This document shows, one piece after another, positions 8,944-18,041 of a stretch of 64,000 nucleotides of DNA. The translations under genes and the position numbers were made by a program. The DNA is taken from contig CACZVN010000004.1 of the NCBI GenBank assembly GCA_902784615.1, positions 35,620 to 99,619 on the forward strand, in the 5' to 3' direction. This DNA comes from an uncultured Prevotellaceae bacterium. Its GTDB lineage: Bacteria; Bacteroidota; Bacteroidia; Bacteroidales; Bacteroidaceae. The notes below the pieces were generated by a model that was not told where the DNA came from, made no database searches, and was given only the letters and a program-made list of their open reading frames with translations. The stretch's first letter is position 1; each line of letters opens with the position of its first letter.

Positions 8944-9890
8944 CTTCCTAAACGTTTCCGGACGTCCTCGAGGATGGTGAGGAGGTCGGGCATCGTCTCA
9001 GCACGGAGCATGGCGATGCGCGTTTGACGGAAATCGGGAATGCCCTTGAAGATGGGTGTGGCAGCGAGGTGTCTTCTGGTATGGAGGATACCTCGCTTCT
9101 CGTCGATGCGCTCCACGTTGATGCGCAGGAGTTCTTCGAGGATATCGAGTTTTGCGTTGAAATCGAGTTTTTCGCGACTGAAGATCCAGGGACAGCCGAA
9201 GGTGGCGCGGCCTATCATCACGGCATCCACACCGTAAGTGTCGAAGGCTTTGTCGGCCTCGTCGAGCGAGTGGATGTCACCATTGCCTATAATAGGAATA
9301 TGTATGCGTGGGTTGTGCTTCACTTCGCCGATGAGCGTCCAGTCGGCATTGCCTGTGTACATCTGTGAGCGGGTGCGTCCGTGGATCGTCAGCGCCTGAA
9401 TGCCACAGTCCTGTAACTGTTCGGCTAGTTCTGTGATGATCAGTTGTTCGCAGTTCCAGCCCAGACGGGTCTTCACAGTGACGGGCAACTTGACGGCATC
9501 CACCACTTTCTGTGTGATCTCCAGCATCTTGGGGATATTCTGCAGCATGCCAGCACCAGCGCCCTTGCCTGCCACCTTCTTCACAGGGCAGCCGAAGTTC
9601 AGGTCGATGACATCGGGGCCCGCCTGTTCGACGATCTTCGCGGCCTCTACCATCGCCTCCACGTCTCGGCCGTAGATCTGAATGCCTACAGGGCGCTCTG
9701 TATCGCTGATGGTGAGCTTCGAGATCGTCGATTTCACATCGCGGATAAGCGCCTCGGCACTCACGAACTCCGTATAGACCATCGCCGCCCCGAACCGCTT
9801 GCACAGCAGTCGGAAGCCGATGTCCGTTACGTCCTCCATGGGAGCCAGGAACACGGGCCGTTCACCGAATTCTACATTACCGATCTTCAT
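8940..9890 (-). CDS. dusB: tRNA-dihydrouridine synthase B
   Basis: The protein has 316 residues, the normal length. It is an FMN-dependent TIM barrel that reduces uridine in tRNA D-loops. Signs: LAPMEDVTDIGFR near the N-terminus, VIDLNFGCPVKKVAGKG with catalytic Cys101, LTIHGRTRSQMYTG, IPIIGNGDIHS and VMIGRATFGCPWIF. The first half of the barrel is the FMN/active-site part and the C-terminal helices bind tRNA. It converges with the esterase (4-base overlap). A minus-strand TAnnTTTG box at 9899-9906 predicts a leader of only about 5 bases. Confidence 0.93.
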   Translation of the reverse strand: MKIGNVEFGERPVFLAPMEDVTDIGFRLLCKRFGAAMVYTEFVSAEALIRDVKSTISKLTISDTERPVGIQIYGRDVEAMVEAAKIVEQAGPDVIDLNFGCPVKKVAGKGAGAGMLQNIPKMLEITQKVVDAVKLPVTVKTRLGWNCEQLIITELAEQLQDCGIQALTIHGRTRSQMYTGNADWTLIGEVKHNPRIHIPIIGNGDIHSLDEADKAFDTYGVDAVMIGRATFGCPWIFSREKLDFNAKLDILEELLRINVERIDEKRGILHTRRHLAATPIFKGIPDFRQTRIAMLRAETMPDLLTILEDVRKRLGS

Positions 9891-9898
9891 TTCGCCTG

Positions 9899-9906
9899 CA
9901 AAAGTA
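9899..9906 (-). promoter_or_regulatory. dusB promoter, -7 box
   Basis: On the minus strand this reads TACTTTTG followed by CAGG. The predicted start is about 9895, 5 bases from the dusB ATG at 9890. Confidence 0.65.
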
Positions 9907-9948
9907 CAATTATTTCCTGAATTATTTGGCAGTTTTTAGAAAAAGACT

Positions 9949-9956
9949 TATCTTTG
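9949..9956 (+). promoter_or_regulatory. Promoter of the DUF2851-dprA unit
   Basis: TATCTTTG followed by CACA. The predicted start is near 9960, immediately before a 20-bp palindrome. It diverges from the dusB promoter about 45 bases away. Confidence 0.7.
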
Positions 9957-9960
9957 CACA

Positions 9961-9980
9961 CGACAATCATGTGATTGTCG
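9961..9980. repeat. Palindrome at the predicted transcription start
   Basis: CGACAATCA (9961-9969) and TGATTGTCG (9972-9980) are perfect complements around TG. The element begins at the predicted +1 of the DUF2851 transcript. It may be an operator or a 5'-end hairpin. Confidence 0.7.
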
Positions 9981-9995
9981 CTTAAATTTGACACT

Positions 9996-11291
9996 ATGGA
10001 ACAATTGCTGCACTATGTGTTTAAGCACAAACTGTTCCCTTTGCGGGAACTGAAGACGAGCGACGGTGATCCCGTCGAAGTGATTGACCCCGGACTGCAC
10101 AACCGCAATGCAGGCCCCGACTTCTTCAATGCGAAGGTGAAGATTGGACGGACGCTGTGGGTGGGGAATGTGGAGATCCACGACAAGTCGAGTGATTGGT
10201 ATCTGCATGGCCACGACAAGGATCCGCGTTATGACAATGTGATCCTTCATGTAGCAGGGGTACTCGATGCCGAGGTGATGAATACCAACGGTGAGTTTAT
10301 CAAACAGATGCAACTCGATGTGCCTGACCATATCCGTGAGCACTATGACGAGTTGCTGAAGACTGACAGTTACCCACCCTGCTACAAGGTGATCCCTGAT
10401 CTGACGCGACTGATGGTACATGCTTGGATGGCTGCTCTCCAGACAGAACGGCTGGAGCAGAAGACGGAGGCTATTAAAAAGCGTGCGGAGCGCTGTAACG
10501 GTTCGTGGGAGGACGCCTATTTTGTCACCCTTGCCCGTAACTACGGTTTTGGCATTAACGGAGATGTCTTTGAGCAATGGGCGGAGAATATCCCCTTGAG
10601 TGCCGTTGCCCATCATCGGGATGATCTCTTCCAGATCGAGGCGATTTTTATGGGACAGGCAGGACTGCTAGAACTGGAGGCGGTGCCCGAGTATTACCAG
10701 CAAGAGGCGCTCAACGAGGGCTACTTCGCCAAACTCCGCAATGAATACCTCTATCTAGCCCATAAGTTTTCGATGAAACCGATTGATTTCCATCTCTGGC
10801 GGTTTCTCAGGCTCCGTCCGCAGAACTTTCCGCATATCCGCATCGCACAGCTTGCGAACCTCTATTACCAACAGAAGACGGGTTTGAGTCAGTTGATAAG
10901 GTGCGACACTATCGAGGAGTTGAAGACCCTTTTCAGTTCGCATGTTACCCCTTACTGGGAGACGCACTATACCTTCGGCTCCACGAGTTCGAGGACGGAG
11001 AAGCACCTGACCTACGGTTCGCTGAACCTCCTGATGATCAATACGGCCATCCCCATGCTCTTCGCCTATGGACGTCATATGGCAAGGGAAGTGCTCTGCG
11101 ATCGTGCTTTCGACTTCCTGGAACAGTTGAAGGCAGAGAACAACTATATCATCCGTATGTGGCAGCAGGTGGGACTCCCGGTTGAAACCGCGGGTGACTC
11201 CCAGGCCCTCATCCAGCTCAAGAAAGAATACTGCGACAAGAAGGATTGCCTCCGCTGTCGCTTTGGCTATGAATATCTTAAACGTAAATAG
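9996..11291 (+). CDS. DUF2851 family protein, function unknown
   Basis: The protein has 431 residues from the ATG at 9996 (MEQLLHYVFKHKLF). An upstream in-frame TTG at 9975 lies in the palindrome and is unlikely to be used. Recognised by GLHNRNAGPDFFNAKVKI, WVGNVEIHDKSSDWYLHGH and the C-terminal Cys motif CDKKDCLRCRFGYEYLK. The family is common in Bacteroidota and has no assigned function that I know. The closely spaced N-terminal histidines and acidic residues and the Cys cluster could bind metal, but that is a guess. It lies 3 bases before dprA, so both are probably one transcript. Confidence 0.8.
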   Translation: MEQLLHYVFKHKLFPLRELKTSDGDPVEVIDPGLHNRNAGPDFFNAKVKIGRTLWVGNVEIHDKSSDWYLHGHDKDPRYDNVILHVAGVLDAEVMNTNGEFIKQMQLDVPDHIREHYDELLKTDSYPPCYKVIPDLTRLMVHAWMAALQTERLEQKTEAIKKRAERCNGSWEDAYFVTLARNYGFGINGDVFEQWAENIPLSAVAHHRDDLFQIEAIFMGQAGLLELEAVPEYYQQEALNEGYFAKLRNEYLYLAHKFSMKPIDFHLWRFLRLRPQNFPHIRIAQLANLYYQQKTGLSQLIRCDTIEELKTLFSSHVTPYWETHYTFGSTSSRTEKHLTYGSLNLLMINTAIPMLFAYGRHMAREVLCDRAFDFLEQLKAENNYIIRMWQQVGLPVETAGDSQALIQLKKEYCDKKDCLRCRFGYEYLKRK

Positions 11292-11294
11292 ACT

Positions 11295-12419
11295 ATGAAT
11301 ACAGAAATTTTCTACACCATGGCGTTAACACGCCTGACAAATTTTAATTATCAGCAGGCATTGGAACTGTATAAGGCTGTGGGCAGTGCACAGTTACTTT
11401 ATGAGTACAGAAATGACATTGGGGATATCCTGAAGGACTGTTCACCACGCCTTCGGGAAGCCCTGAAGGACTGGGACGAGCCGATGAAACGGGCAGATTT
11501 TGAGTTAAAGTATATGCAGGAGCATGGCATCCGGGCTCTGACCCTGATGGATGATGACTATCCGCAACGGCTGTTGGAGTGTCCCGATGCACCTATTGTT
11601 TTATACTTTACAGGCAATTGCGACTTGAATCAGATGAAGATTGTCAGTATCGTAGGTACGCGACAATGTACTCAGTACGGACAGGATCTGATTCGCCATT
11701 TCATCGCTGACCTGCGCCAGCATTGTCCGCAAGTGCTGATCGTCAGTGGCCTGGCGTATGGTGTGGATATCCAAGCCCATCGGCAGGCTTTGTCGAATGG
11801 CTATGAGACGGTGGGCGTATTGGCGCATGGTCTGGATCAGATTTATCCATACCGTCATAAGGAGACGGCTGCCGATATGCTGAGACATGGCGGCCTGCTG
11901 ACGGAGTTTATGACGCAGACAAATGCGGACAAGCCCAACTTCGTGCGACGGAATCGTATCGTAGCGGGAATGGCAGATAGTACCGTCATCATTGAAAGTG
12001 CAGCCAAAGGTGGAGGTCTTATCACTGCAGAAATCGCCCAAAGTTACGACCGTAGCGTTTTTGCCTTTCCTGGCAGTGTCTATGCGGAATTCTCCCAGGG
12101 TTGTAATAACCTGATCAGGGACAATGGGGCTGGCCTGATCTCCAATGCGGATGATTTTGTCCGTGCGATGGGGTGGCAGGATGAGGCGGTCAGGAAACAG
12201 GCCAATGCCGATGGAATCGAGCGGGATCTATTTCCATCCCTCTCTTCAGAAGAACAGAAGATCGTTGGTCTTCTCCAACAGACCAACGATCTTCAACTGA
12301 ATATTCTCAGTGTAAAGACGAGCATCCCTATCGGCCAGCTTTCCGCCCTACTGTTTCAACTGGAAATGAAGGGCATTGTGAAACCCCTTGCCGGTGGGAT
12401 GTATCACCTTCTATTGTGA
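11295..12419 (+). CDS. dprA: DNA-processing protein DprA/Smf
   Basis: The protein has 374 residues. DprA binds incoming single-stranded DNA and loads RecA during natural transformation. An N-terminal helical part (about 1-95) precedes the Rossmann-like core with KIVSIVGTRQCTQYG, VSGLAYGVDIQAHRQAL, KPNFVRRNRIVAGM and GGGLITAEIAQSY...FAFPGS. A C-terminal winged-helix-like segment (about 310-374) ends the protein. ComF (47367) and ComM (54157) homologues elsewhere in the window are also linked with transformation. It is converging with the gene at 12430, with 10 bases between stops. Confidence 0.93.
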   Translation: MNTEIFYTMALTRLTNFNYQQALELYKAVGSAQLLYEYRNDIGDILKDCSPRLREALKDWDEPMKRADFELKYMQEHGIRALTLMDDDYPQRLLECPDAPIVLYFTGNCDLNQMKIVSIVGTRQCTQYGQDLIRHFIADLRQHCPQVLIVSGLAYGVDIQAHRQALSNGYETVGVLAHGLDQIYPYRHKETAADMLRHGGLLTEFMTQTNADKPNFVRRNRIVAGMADSTVIIESAAKGGGLITAEIAQSYDRSVFAFPGSVYAEFSQGCNNLIRDNGAGLISNADDFVRAMGWQDEAVRKQANADGIERDLFPSLSSEEQKIVGLLQQTNDLQLNILSVKTSIPIGQLSALLFQLEMKGIVKPLAGGMYHLLL

Positions 12420-12429
12420 TTCGAAGGTG
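12405..12429. terminator. Possible shared hairpin between convergent genes
   Basis: CACCTTC (12405-12411) pairs with GAAGGTG (12423-12429) around 11 bases. It spans the dprA stop and the end of the opposing gene. The following bases are AT-rich without a clean T run, so it is a weak terminator candidate. Confidence 0.4.
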
Positions 12430-13026
12430 TTACTTTAACAATGTTGCCAGAGCTTCCAGACGCTTGTTGAGTTCGTCGCTGGCCTTCTCCAGTGTCTCAG
12501 TGTTGTCCTTAATGGTATCCTCGTTGTCCTTCTTGATCTTTTTCTTATCCTTCTTGCTCAGCGACTCATTAGCCTCTGCGTCAGCAAGGGCCTTCTTGGC
12601 TGCCTCCAGCTCATTGATCTTCACTGTAATGGGGTTGATCTTGTTGCTGGTGCCATAGCCGCCATAGATCTCCTGAATTTGGATATTCTCAATCTTGACT
12701 GTAGAGACACCGCCCTGGGTTGAGAAGGACATCGTGAACACGAGGTTTTCGATGAACTGGCCTGCAAAGGGGTTGTAGGCGTTCTTGGTGTTTAGTGTCA
12801 GATTGTAACTGAACGACTTATTGGGGATGTCGTTGTTGGCATTCATCTGTGTGAAACTCTGAGAGTTCAGCCAGGACTTAGCAGCCATATAGGCATCGGC
12901 CTCAGATTTGCTGGTCGGAATCTCTTTCTTTACAACACAATTGCCGTTTGCATCCACGGGGAAATCATAGGCAAACGCCATGCTGCTCATGGCAGTCATG
13001 ACCATCATTAGGAATAGCTTTTTCAT
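12430..13026 (-). CDS. Secreted DUF4468-like protein with C-terminal coiled coil
   Basis: The protein has 198 residues. A signal peptide (about 1-20, ending FAYDF) is followed by a beta-rich region (about 25-130) with AYMAAKSWLNSQSF, which resembles the TBP-like DUF4468 domain of Bacteroidota secreted proteins. From about residue 133 the chain is a highly charged coiled coil (ELEAAKKALADAEANE and KKDKKKIKKDNEDTI). The function is not known. It has its own promoter (13061-13068) and is not in an operon. The domain name is from pattern memory and only moderately sure; secretion is clear. Confidence 0.65.
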   Translation of the reverse strand: MKKLFLMMVMTAMSSMAFAYDFPVDANGNCVVKKEIPTSKSEADAYMAAKSWLNSQSFTQMNANNDIPNKSFSYNLTLNTKNAYNPFAGQFIENLVFTMSFSTQGGVSTVKIENIQIQEIYGGYGTSNKINPITVKINELEAAKKALADAEANESLSKKDKKKIKKDNEDTIKDNTETLEKASDELNKRLEALATLLK

Positions 13027-13060
13027 AATTGTTACTTTTTAGTTAAAACGTAATACGTCG

Positions 13061-13068
13061 CAAAGATA
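13061..13068 (-). promoter_or_regulatory. Promoter of the DUF4468-like gene
   Basis: On the minus strand this is TATCTTTG followed by CGAC. It gives a predicted leader of about 31 bases before the ATG at 13026. Confidence 0.6.
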
Positions 13069-13108
13069 AACAAAAAATCTGAAACAAAAAAGAAAAATGC
13101 GAAAAATT

Positions 13109-13876
13109 TTATTTGGCATCCTCGTGGATACTTTCGGCCATGAGACGATAGATCTGACGGGTACGCTCGTCAGGGAGGAGTTCTAGTTGGCGGTTCATGA
13201 CGTTGACATCATAGCGTACCATAGGACCTGTTTGGGCATCACGGGGTGACATCTCTGAGACTTTTTTCGCGGTTTCATCGATGAGCGGCAGGTAGAGACG
13301 GAAGTCTATCTGCTCTTCCTGAAGCACGCGCTCGGCGAGACGGTAACAGTGGTTGGTGAGGTTGCAGGCCAGTACGGCGGCGAGATGGAGTTTGCGGCGC
13401 TTCTCAGAGTCGGCCAGCACCACTTGGTCGGAGATGCTTTCCGCTAAGTGACGTATCAGGTCGCGGGTTTGTTCGTCGGAGCCCTCTATAAAACAAGGTA
13501 TCGGACGGAACTCAACGTGACGTGCCTTTGAAAAGGTCTGCATGGGATAGAGCACGCCGTAATGCTGGGCATAGTCCATAAAGATATCCATGGGCACACT
13601 GCCCGCGGTATGGATGAAGACAGCATTGGAAGTGTTTTTGCAGACTGTAGCGGCTATCCCGCTGATGGCATCGTCCTTGACGGAGAAAATATAGATATCT
13701 GCGTTTTTCTCGATTTCATCGATGCTTGCAGTGTAGTTGCAGTCCAGTTTCTCTGCCAGTTCCTTGGCATGCTCCTCCGTACGACTAAACACCTGTGCGA
13801 TATCCTCGCCTACAGCCTGCAGGGCAAGGGAGAGATGCGTGGCGAGGTTGCCAGAGCCGATGAAAACAATACGCAT
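13109..13876 (-). CDS. Rossmann/DUF2520 oxidoreductase, candidate ketopantoate reductase
   Basis: The protein has 255 residues. The N-terminal NADP-binding fold starts at once: MRIVFIGSGNLATHLSLAL, followed by a strand ending FSRTEEHAKEL, an arginine next to the strand as in NADP-users. FSVKDDAISGIA and FIHTAGSVPMDIF are typical of the family, and the C-terminal helical part (about 150-255) is DUF2520. It is the last gene of panB-panC-panD-coaBC-coaX, 3 bases after coaX. The operon has every pantothenate step except ketopantoate reductase (PanE). I recall a non-orthologous ketopantoate reductase, PanG, of this general family from Francisella; I could not check. The function is therefore inferred from context. 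Confidence 0.7.
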   Translation of the reverse strand: MRIVFIGSGNLATHLSLALQAVGEDIAQVFSRTEEHAKELAEKLDCNYTASIDEIEKNADIYIFSVKDDAISGIAATVCKNTSNAVFIHTAGSVPMDIFMDYAQHYGVLYPMQTFSKARHVEFRPIPCFIEGSDEQTRDLIRHLAESISDQVVLADSEKRRKLHLAAVLACNLTNHCYRLAERVLQEEQIDFRLYLPLIDETAKKVSEMSPRDAQTGPMVRYDVNVMNRQLELLPDERTRQIYRLMAESIHEDAK

Positions 13877-13879
13877 AAT

Positions 13880-14641
13880 CTAATGTGTTGTGTTAAACAG
13901 TCCTTTGAACAAGAGATAGTCGTCTTTCGTAATCTGGTGCTGACAATAGGGGATGATGCTCTTCGCCATGCCGCCTGTCGCAATGAGATGGGCGGGTTGG
14001 GTGAAGGATGGCAGGAGTTTGTCGATCAGACCATCGATCATCGCGGCCGTGCCATTAAGGATGCCACTCTGCATACATTCCAGGGTGTTGCGCCCGATGA
14101 AATGGCGCGGTTTCTCGATGGTGATGGCGGGCAACTGGGAAGCGCGCTGACTAAGTGCATTCACGGAAGTCTTCACCCCAGGGATGATCAGGCCACCCAA
14201 GTATGTCTTATTCTCGTTGATGACGCCAATGGTGGTGGCAGTACCGAAGTCGATGACGATGGTGGGGGCTCCATAACAGGTCACGGCACCTACGGCATCG
14301 GCGAGACGGTCCTTACCCAACTGCGATGGTGACTCGATATCAATGGTGATAAACCGCTGGGCATCTTCAAGGCCGAAGAAATGTGGTGTGATACCTGTCA
14401 GATCCGTAATGGCGAGAACGATATCATCGTTGACCTCAGGAACGACGGACGAGATAGTGACGGTCTCGATATCCTTTGGCTCCAGACCGTATTTCCTCAG
14501 TCCCTGTTTCAGTTCATAGCGGAAGAAACTGAAGGTCTCTTCCTTCCGTGTCTTGAAGCGCCAGGTATTGGTGATTTGACCGTCATTGTCGGCGATGGCT
14601 GTAACGATGGTGGAATTGCCGATATCTGTCAGGATGTGCAT
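13880..14641 (-). CDS. coaX: Type III pantothenate kinase
   Basis: The protein has 253 residues. It phosphorylates pantothenate, the first committed step of coenzyme A synthesis, and is of the ASKHA fold. Signs: TDIGNSTIVTAIAD at the N-terminus (phosphate loop), SSVVPEVND, GKDRLADAVGA, IDFGTATTIGVI and LGGLIIPGVKTS. The sequence lacks any resemblance to CoaA. It is separated by one base from coaBC and by 3 from the DUF2520 gene, so it is clearly in the operon. Confidence 0.93.
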   Translation of the reverse strand: MHILTDIGNSTIVTAIADNDGQITNTWRFKTRKEETFSFFRYELKQGLRKYGLEPKDIETVTISSVVPEVNDDIVLAITDLTGITPHFFGLEDAQRFITIDIESPSQLGKDRLADAVGAVTCYGAPTIVIDFGTATTIGVINENKTYLGGLIIPGVKTSVNALSQRASQLPAITIEKPRHFIGRNTLECMQSGILNGTAAMIDGLIDKLLPSFTQPAHLIATGGMAKSIIPYCQHQITKDDYLLFKGLFNTTH

Positions 14642-14642
14642 C

Positions 14643-15830
14643 TTAGAGACTGTTGATGTGGTCGAGAATCAGGTTGGCCGTTTCTTCCTTTGAGCAGAGG
14701 GGGAGTTCCACGACACCTGCCTGTGTGATGAGTGTTACCTGATTCGTATCTACGGCGAAGCCCGTCTGATTGCCAGAGATAGAGTTGGCACAGATGAGGT
14801 CAGCCCGTTTCTTGGCCAGTTTCTCGCGGGAGTTTTCAATCAAATGTTCCGTTTCCATCGAGAAACCGACGAGAATCTGTTCTTTCTTCTTATGCTCACC
14901 CAGCCAGGCTAAAATATCGTTGGTGCGTGTCAGGGCGATGGAAAGGTCTCCGTCCTGTTTCTTCACTTTCTGGTTCGAGTAGTTGGCTGGCGTATAGTCG
15001 GCCACCGCACTGCACATTATGATGATATCCTGGTCGGCACTGCGCGACGTGACAGCTTCGAACATATCGGCGGCACTGACGACGGGTACAACCTCAATGC
15101 CTGCAAATGGCTGGAGACTGACGGGACCGGACACCAGCGTCACCTCTGCGCCACGGAGCACGGCCATCTTTGCGATCGCGTAGCCCATCTTGCCAGAGGA
15201 GTGGTTGGTGATAAAGCGCACAGGGTCGATGGCCTCCTGTGTCGGTCCAGCGGTGACGAGAATCTTCCTGCCCTTCAGGTCCTTATCCTTGGCCAAATGG
15301 AGGAGGATATGCTCAAGGAGCACCTCCTCAGAGGGCATTTTACCACTGCCGATGTCGCCACAGGCCAGACGACCCTCAACAGGCTCTATAATATGGTATC
15401 CGTAGTGCTTCAGTTTCTGGATGTTATCCTGCAGGATGGGATTCTCCCACATGCCCGTGTTCATAGCGGGAGAGAAGAGCACAGGGGCCTTCGTGGCCAT
15501 GATCGTCGTAGTGAGCATGTCGTCGCAGATGCCGCCTGCCACCTTACCGATGACATTGGCGGTACAGGGGGCCACGAGGAAGAGGTCACCCCGTTTGGCG
15601 AGCGACACGTGCTTCACATCGAAGTTGAAGTTACGGTCGAAGGTATCGACGATGCACTTGTTGTTCGTGAGCGTCTCAAACGTCATCGGCGTGATGAAGT
15701 GGGTGGCGTTCTGCGTCATGATCACATGCACATCGGCATTCAACTTCACCAGCATTGAGGCGAGATTGGCGATCTTATAGGCGGCGATACTGCCTGTCAC
15801 ACCCAGTACGATGGTCTTTCCTGTCAGCAT
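14643..15830 (-). CDS. coaBC: Bifunctional phosphopantothenoylcysteine synthetase/decarboxylase
   Basis: The protein has 395 residues. The N-terminal flavin-dependent decarboxylase (CoaC, about 1-185) has [21 protein letters not shown] and the active-site Cys in [13 protein letters not shown]. The C-terminal CoaB synthetase (about 186-395) begins [18 protein letters not shown] and continues [13 protein letters not shown], with later [16 protein letters not shown]. It joins cysteine to 4'-phosphopantothenate and decarboxylates the product. It lies between panD and coaX, so six steps of the pathway are encoded side by side. Confidence 0.94.
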   Translation of the reverse strand: MLTGKTIVLGVTGSIAAYKIANLASMLVKLNADVHVIMTQNATHFITPMTFETLTNNKCIVDTFDRNFNFDVKHVSLAKRGDLFLVAPCTANVIGKVAGGICDDMLTTTIMATKAPVLFSPAMNTGMWENPILQDNIQKLKHYGYHIIEPVEGRLACGDIGSGKMPSEEVLLEHILLHLAKDKDLKGRKILVTAGPTQEAIDPVRFITNHSSGKMGYAIAKMAVLRGAEVTLVSGPVSLQPFAGIEVVPVVSAADMFEAVTSRSADQDIIIMCSAVADYTPANYSNQKVKKQDGDLSIALTRTNDILAWLGEHKKKEQILVGFSMETEHLIENSREKLAKKRADLICANSISGNQTGFAVDTNQVTLITQAGVVELPLCSKEETANLILDHINSL

Positions 15831-15842
15831 AGGCGGATATGT

Positions 15843-16232
15843 TTATTGTTCTTTGAGCAGACCGTGCTTCTCGTAATTGGCCTTACGGATGATCTGGTTG
15901 TGCTCATCGACGAAGAGTACGGTGGGCTTATGCGACTGGGCTTCCCAAGGAGTCATCGAGGCATAGGCCATGATGATGATCTTGTCGCCCACGTTAACGC
16001 ACTTGGCGGCAGCACCGTTCAGACAGATGACGCCAGAACCCTCCTCGCCGGCAATGGCGTAGGTCTCGAAGCGATTACCATTATCCACATCGGCGATCTC
16101 CACTTTCTCGTATTCCAGGATGCCTGCCTCGCGCAGCAGTCTTGAGTCGATGGTGATACTGCCCACGTAGTCGAGGTCGGCCTGTGTCACCACGGCACGG
16201 TGGATCTTGGCTTTCAGCAGTGTGATGTTCAT
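15843..16232 (-). CDS. panD: Aspartate 1-decarboxylase proenzyme
   Basis: The protein has 129 residues, normal length. It makes beta-alanine for PanC. The self-cleavage site Gly24-Ser25 is in place ([10 protein letters not shown]), generating the pyruvoyl group. Lys9, Tyr22, NGAAA (about 72-76) and YASM (about 91) are also conserved. It is 6 bases from panC and 12 from coaBC. Confidence 0.95.
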   Translation of the reverse strand: MNITLLKAKIHRAVVTQADLDYVGSITIDSRLLREAGILEYEKVEIADVDNGNRFETYAIAGEEGSGVICLNGAAAKCVNVGDKIIIMAYASMTPWEAQSHKPTVLFVDEHNQIIRKANYEKHGLLKEQ

Positions 16233-16238
16233 TCCTCT

Positions 16239-17084
16239 TTATATATTAACGATGAAATTGTCGATGAGTCGGGTCTTACCGATATAGACGGCAATAGCCA
16301 CAAGGGTTTCACCCTCGATGCGTGGCGTGCGCTGGATGTTCTCAAAATCCACCACTTCCACATAATCGATACGGGCCAGTGGCTCTGTCTCAAGGTTTTC
16401 GCGGATAATACTGATCACCTTCTGGGCGTCGCGCTCGCCATTATCAATAGCGGTCTTGCCTTTCTTCAGACTCTGCGAGAGGATGAGGGCTGCCTGACGC
16501 TCCTCAGGATTAAGATAGGTGTTACGGCTCGACTTGGCCAGTCCGTCGGCCTCGCGGACGATGGGACAGGCTACGATTTCCAACGGGAAGTTCAGGTCGC
16601 GTACGAAGCGCTTCACCGTAGCCAACTGCTGGGCATCCTTCTGTCCAAAGTAGGCACGGTCAGGACAGACGATGTTGAAGAGTTTGCCTACCACCGTACA
16701 AACGCCACGGAAATGGACGGGGCGCACGGCACCACAGAGCAGTTCGGTGGTCTCCGTCGTATCAATGAACGAGGTAAAGTGGCCAGGGTACATCTCCTCT
16801 GGCTCAGGATTGAAGATCAGATCACCGCCAGCGTCCTCCACCGCTTTCATATCACGGTTCAGGTCGCGCGGATAGGCCTCCAGGTCTTCGTTGGGACCAA
16901 ACTGGATGGGGTTGACAAACACGGAAACGACGGTACGGTCGTTCTGGCTGGCTGACTTGCGGATAAGACTCTGATGACCTTCGTGCAGGAAACCCATCGT
17001 GGGCACCAGTCCGACGGTCAAGCCTTCTTTCCGCCATCCTGAAACAATCTCTCTGACTTCTTTGACAGTCTTAACTACCTTCAT
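16239..17084 (-). CDS. panC: Pantothenate synthetase
   Basis: The protein has 281 residues. It condenses pantoate and beta-alanine with ATP. The nucleotidyl-transferase motif VPTMGFLHEGHQSLI is near residue 27-41, with VSVFVNPIQFGPNEDL, FGQKDAQQLATVKRFV and SSRNTYLNPEER further on. It lies 6 bases after panB on the minus strand. Confidence 0.95.
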   Translation of the reverse strand: MKVVKTVKEVREIVSGWRKEGLTVGLVPTMGFLHEGHQSLIRKSASQNDRTVVSVFVNPIQFGPNEDLEAYPRDLNRDMKAVEDAGGDLIFNPEPEEMYPGHFTSFIDTTETTELLCGAVRPVHFRGVCTVVGKLFNIVCPDRAYFGQKDAQQLATVKRFVRDLNFPLEIVACPIVREADGLAKSSRNTYLNPEERQAALILSQSLKKGKTAIDNGERDAQKVISIIRENLETEPLARIDYVEVVDFENIQRTPRIEGETLVAIAVYIGKTRLIDNFIVNI

Positions 17085-17090
17085 GTCTTT

Positions 17091-17933
17091 TTAATATACT
17101 AATTCTGGTTGGAAAAGTTCCTGTAATACTTCCTCGTTGATCTCATAGGTACGGTTATCCTCAGGGAAGATACGGTCTTCGCACTCCTGTTTGTACTGTT
17201 TGAAGGCCTCCAGCATCACACTGTGCAGATCGGCATATTTCTTCACGAACTTAGGGGTATAACCGTTGGTATAACCCAACATGTCCTGATAGACGAGTAC
17301 CTGACCGTCACATCCGTTTCCTGCACCGATGCCGATAGTCAGGGCGTTGGTTTGTGAGGTAATCAATTTAGCCAACGCTGCAGGCACGCACTCCAATGTG
17401 ATGGCAAAGGCACCAGCCATCTCCACGGACTTTGCATCGGCCAATAGCTTCTGGGCCTTCTCCAGCGACTTGCCCTGTACCTTATAACCACCAAGGGTAT
17501 TGACGGACTGCGGTGTGAGACCGATATGTGCCACGACGGGGATGCCCGCTTGGACGATGGCACGGATACGGTCGGCATATTCCAAGCCGCCCTCAAGTTT
17601 CACGGCCTGGCAGTTCGTTTCCTTCATAATACGTCCTGCGTTGCGTACGGCGTCTTCGACGGATGCCTGATACGACATAAAGGGCATGTCAATGACGACG
17701 AAAGCCTGCTTGGCACCCCGGCAGACGGCCTTGCCATGGTAGATCATGTCCTCGACGGTGACGGCCAATGTGTTCTCATAGCCCAGCATGACATTGCCGA
17801 GGGAGTCGCCCACCAGGATCATGTCAATTCCTGCCTCATCAATCGTCTGGGCAGTATGAAAGTCATAGGCTGTCAGCATACTCACGGGGAGTTTTCCCTT
17901 ACGGCCTAGTAGATCAAAGATAGTTTTTCTCAT
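17091..17933 (-). CDS. panB: 3-methyl-2-oxobutanoate hydroxymethyltransferase
   Basis: The protein has 280 residues. It transfers a one-carbon unit from methylene-tetrahydrofolate to ketoisovalerate, giving ketopantoate. Conserved pieces are SMLTAYDFHTAQTIDEAG, ILVGDSLGNVMLGYENT, VIDMPFMSYQ, AVKLEGG, GHIGL-like VAHIGLTPQ and GIGAGNGCDGQVLVYQD. It is the first gene of the leftward coenzyme A operon and has a promoter at 17979-17986 with a predicted leader of about 42 bases. Confidence 0.95.
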   Translation of the reverse strand: MRKTIFDLLGRKGKLPVSMLTAYDFHTAQTIDEAGIDMILVGDSLGNVMLGYENTLAVTVEDMIYHGKAVCRGAKQAFVVIDMPFMSYQASVEDAVRNAGRIMKETNCQAVKLEGGLEYADRIRAIVQAGIPVVAHIGLTPQSVNTLGGYKVQGKSLEKAQKLLADAKSVEMAGAFAITLECVPAALAKLITSQTNALTIGIGAGNGCDGQVLVYQDMLGYTNGYTPKFVKKYADLHSVMLEAFKQYKQECEDRIFPEDNRTYEINEEVLQELFQPELVY

Positions 17934-17978
17934 GACTAATTTAATGGTTGATTACTAACTAATACCTTTTTGAGGGTG

Positions 17979-17986
17979 CAAAAGTA
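17979..17986 (-). promoter_or_regulatory. Promoter of the pan/coa operon
   Basis: On the minus strand this reads TACTTTTG followed by CACCC. It is about 45 bases upstream of the panB ATG and diverges from the dapB promoter. Confidence 0.7.
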
Positions 17987-18041
17987 TTACATTATTTTAA
18001 TATCCACAAACTTTTTAGTTATTTTCTGTTGATTTTGAGCG

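Noticed and set aside
9975-9995. TTG start extending the DUF2851 protein
   Set aside because: It falls inside the palindrome near the predicted transcription start, and the ATG at 9996 gives the family's usual N-terminus.
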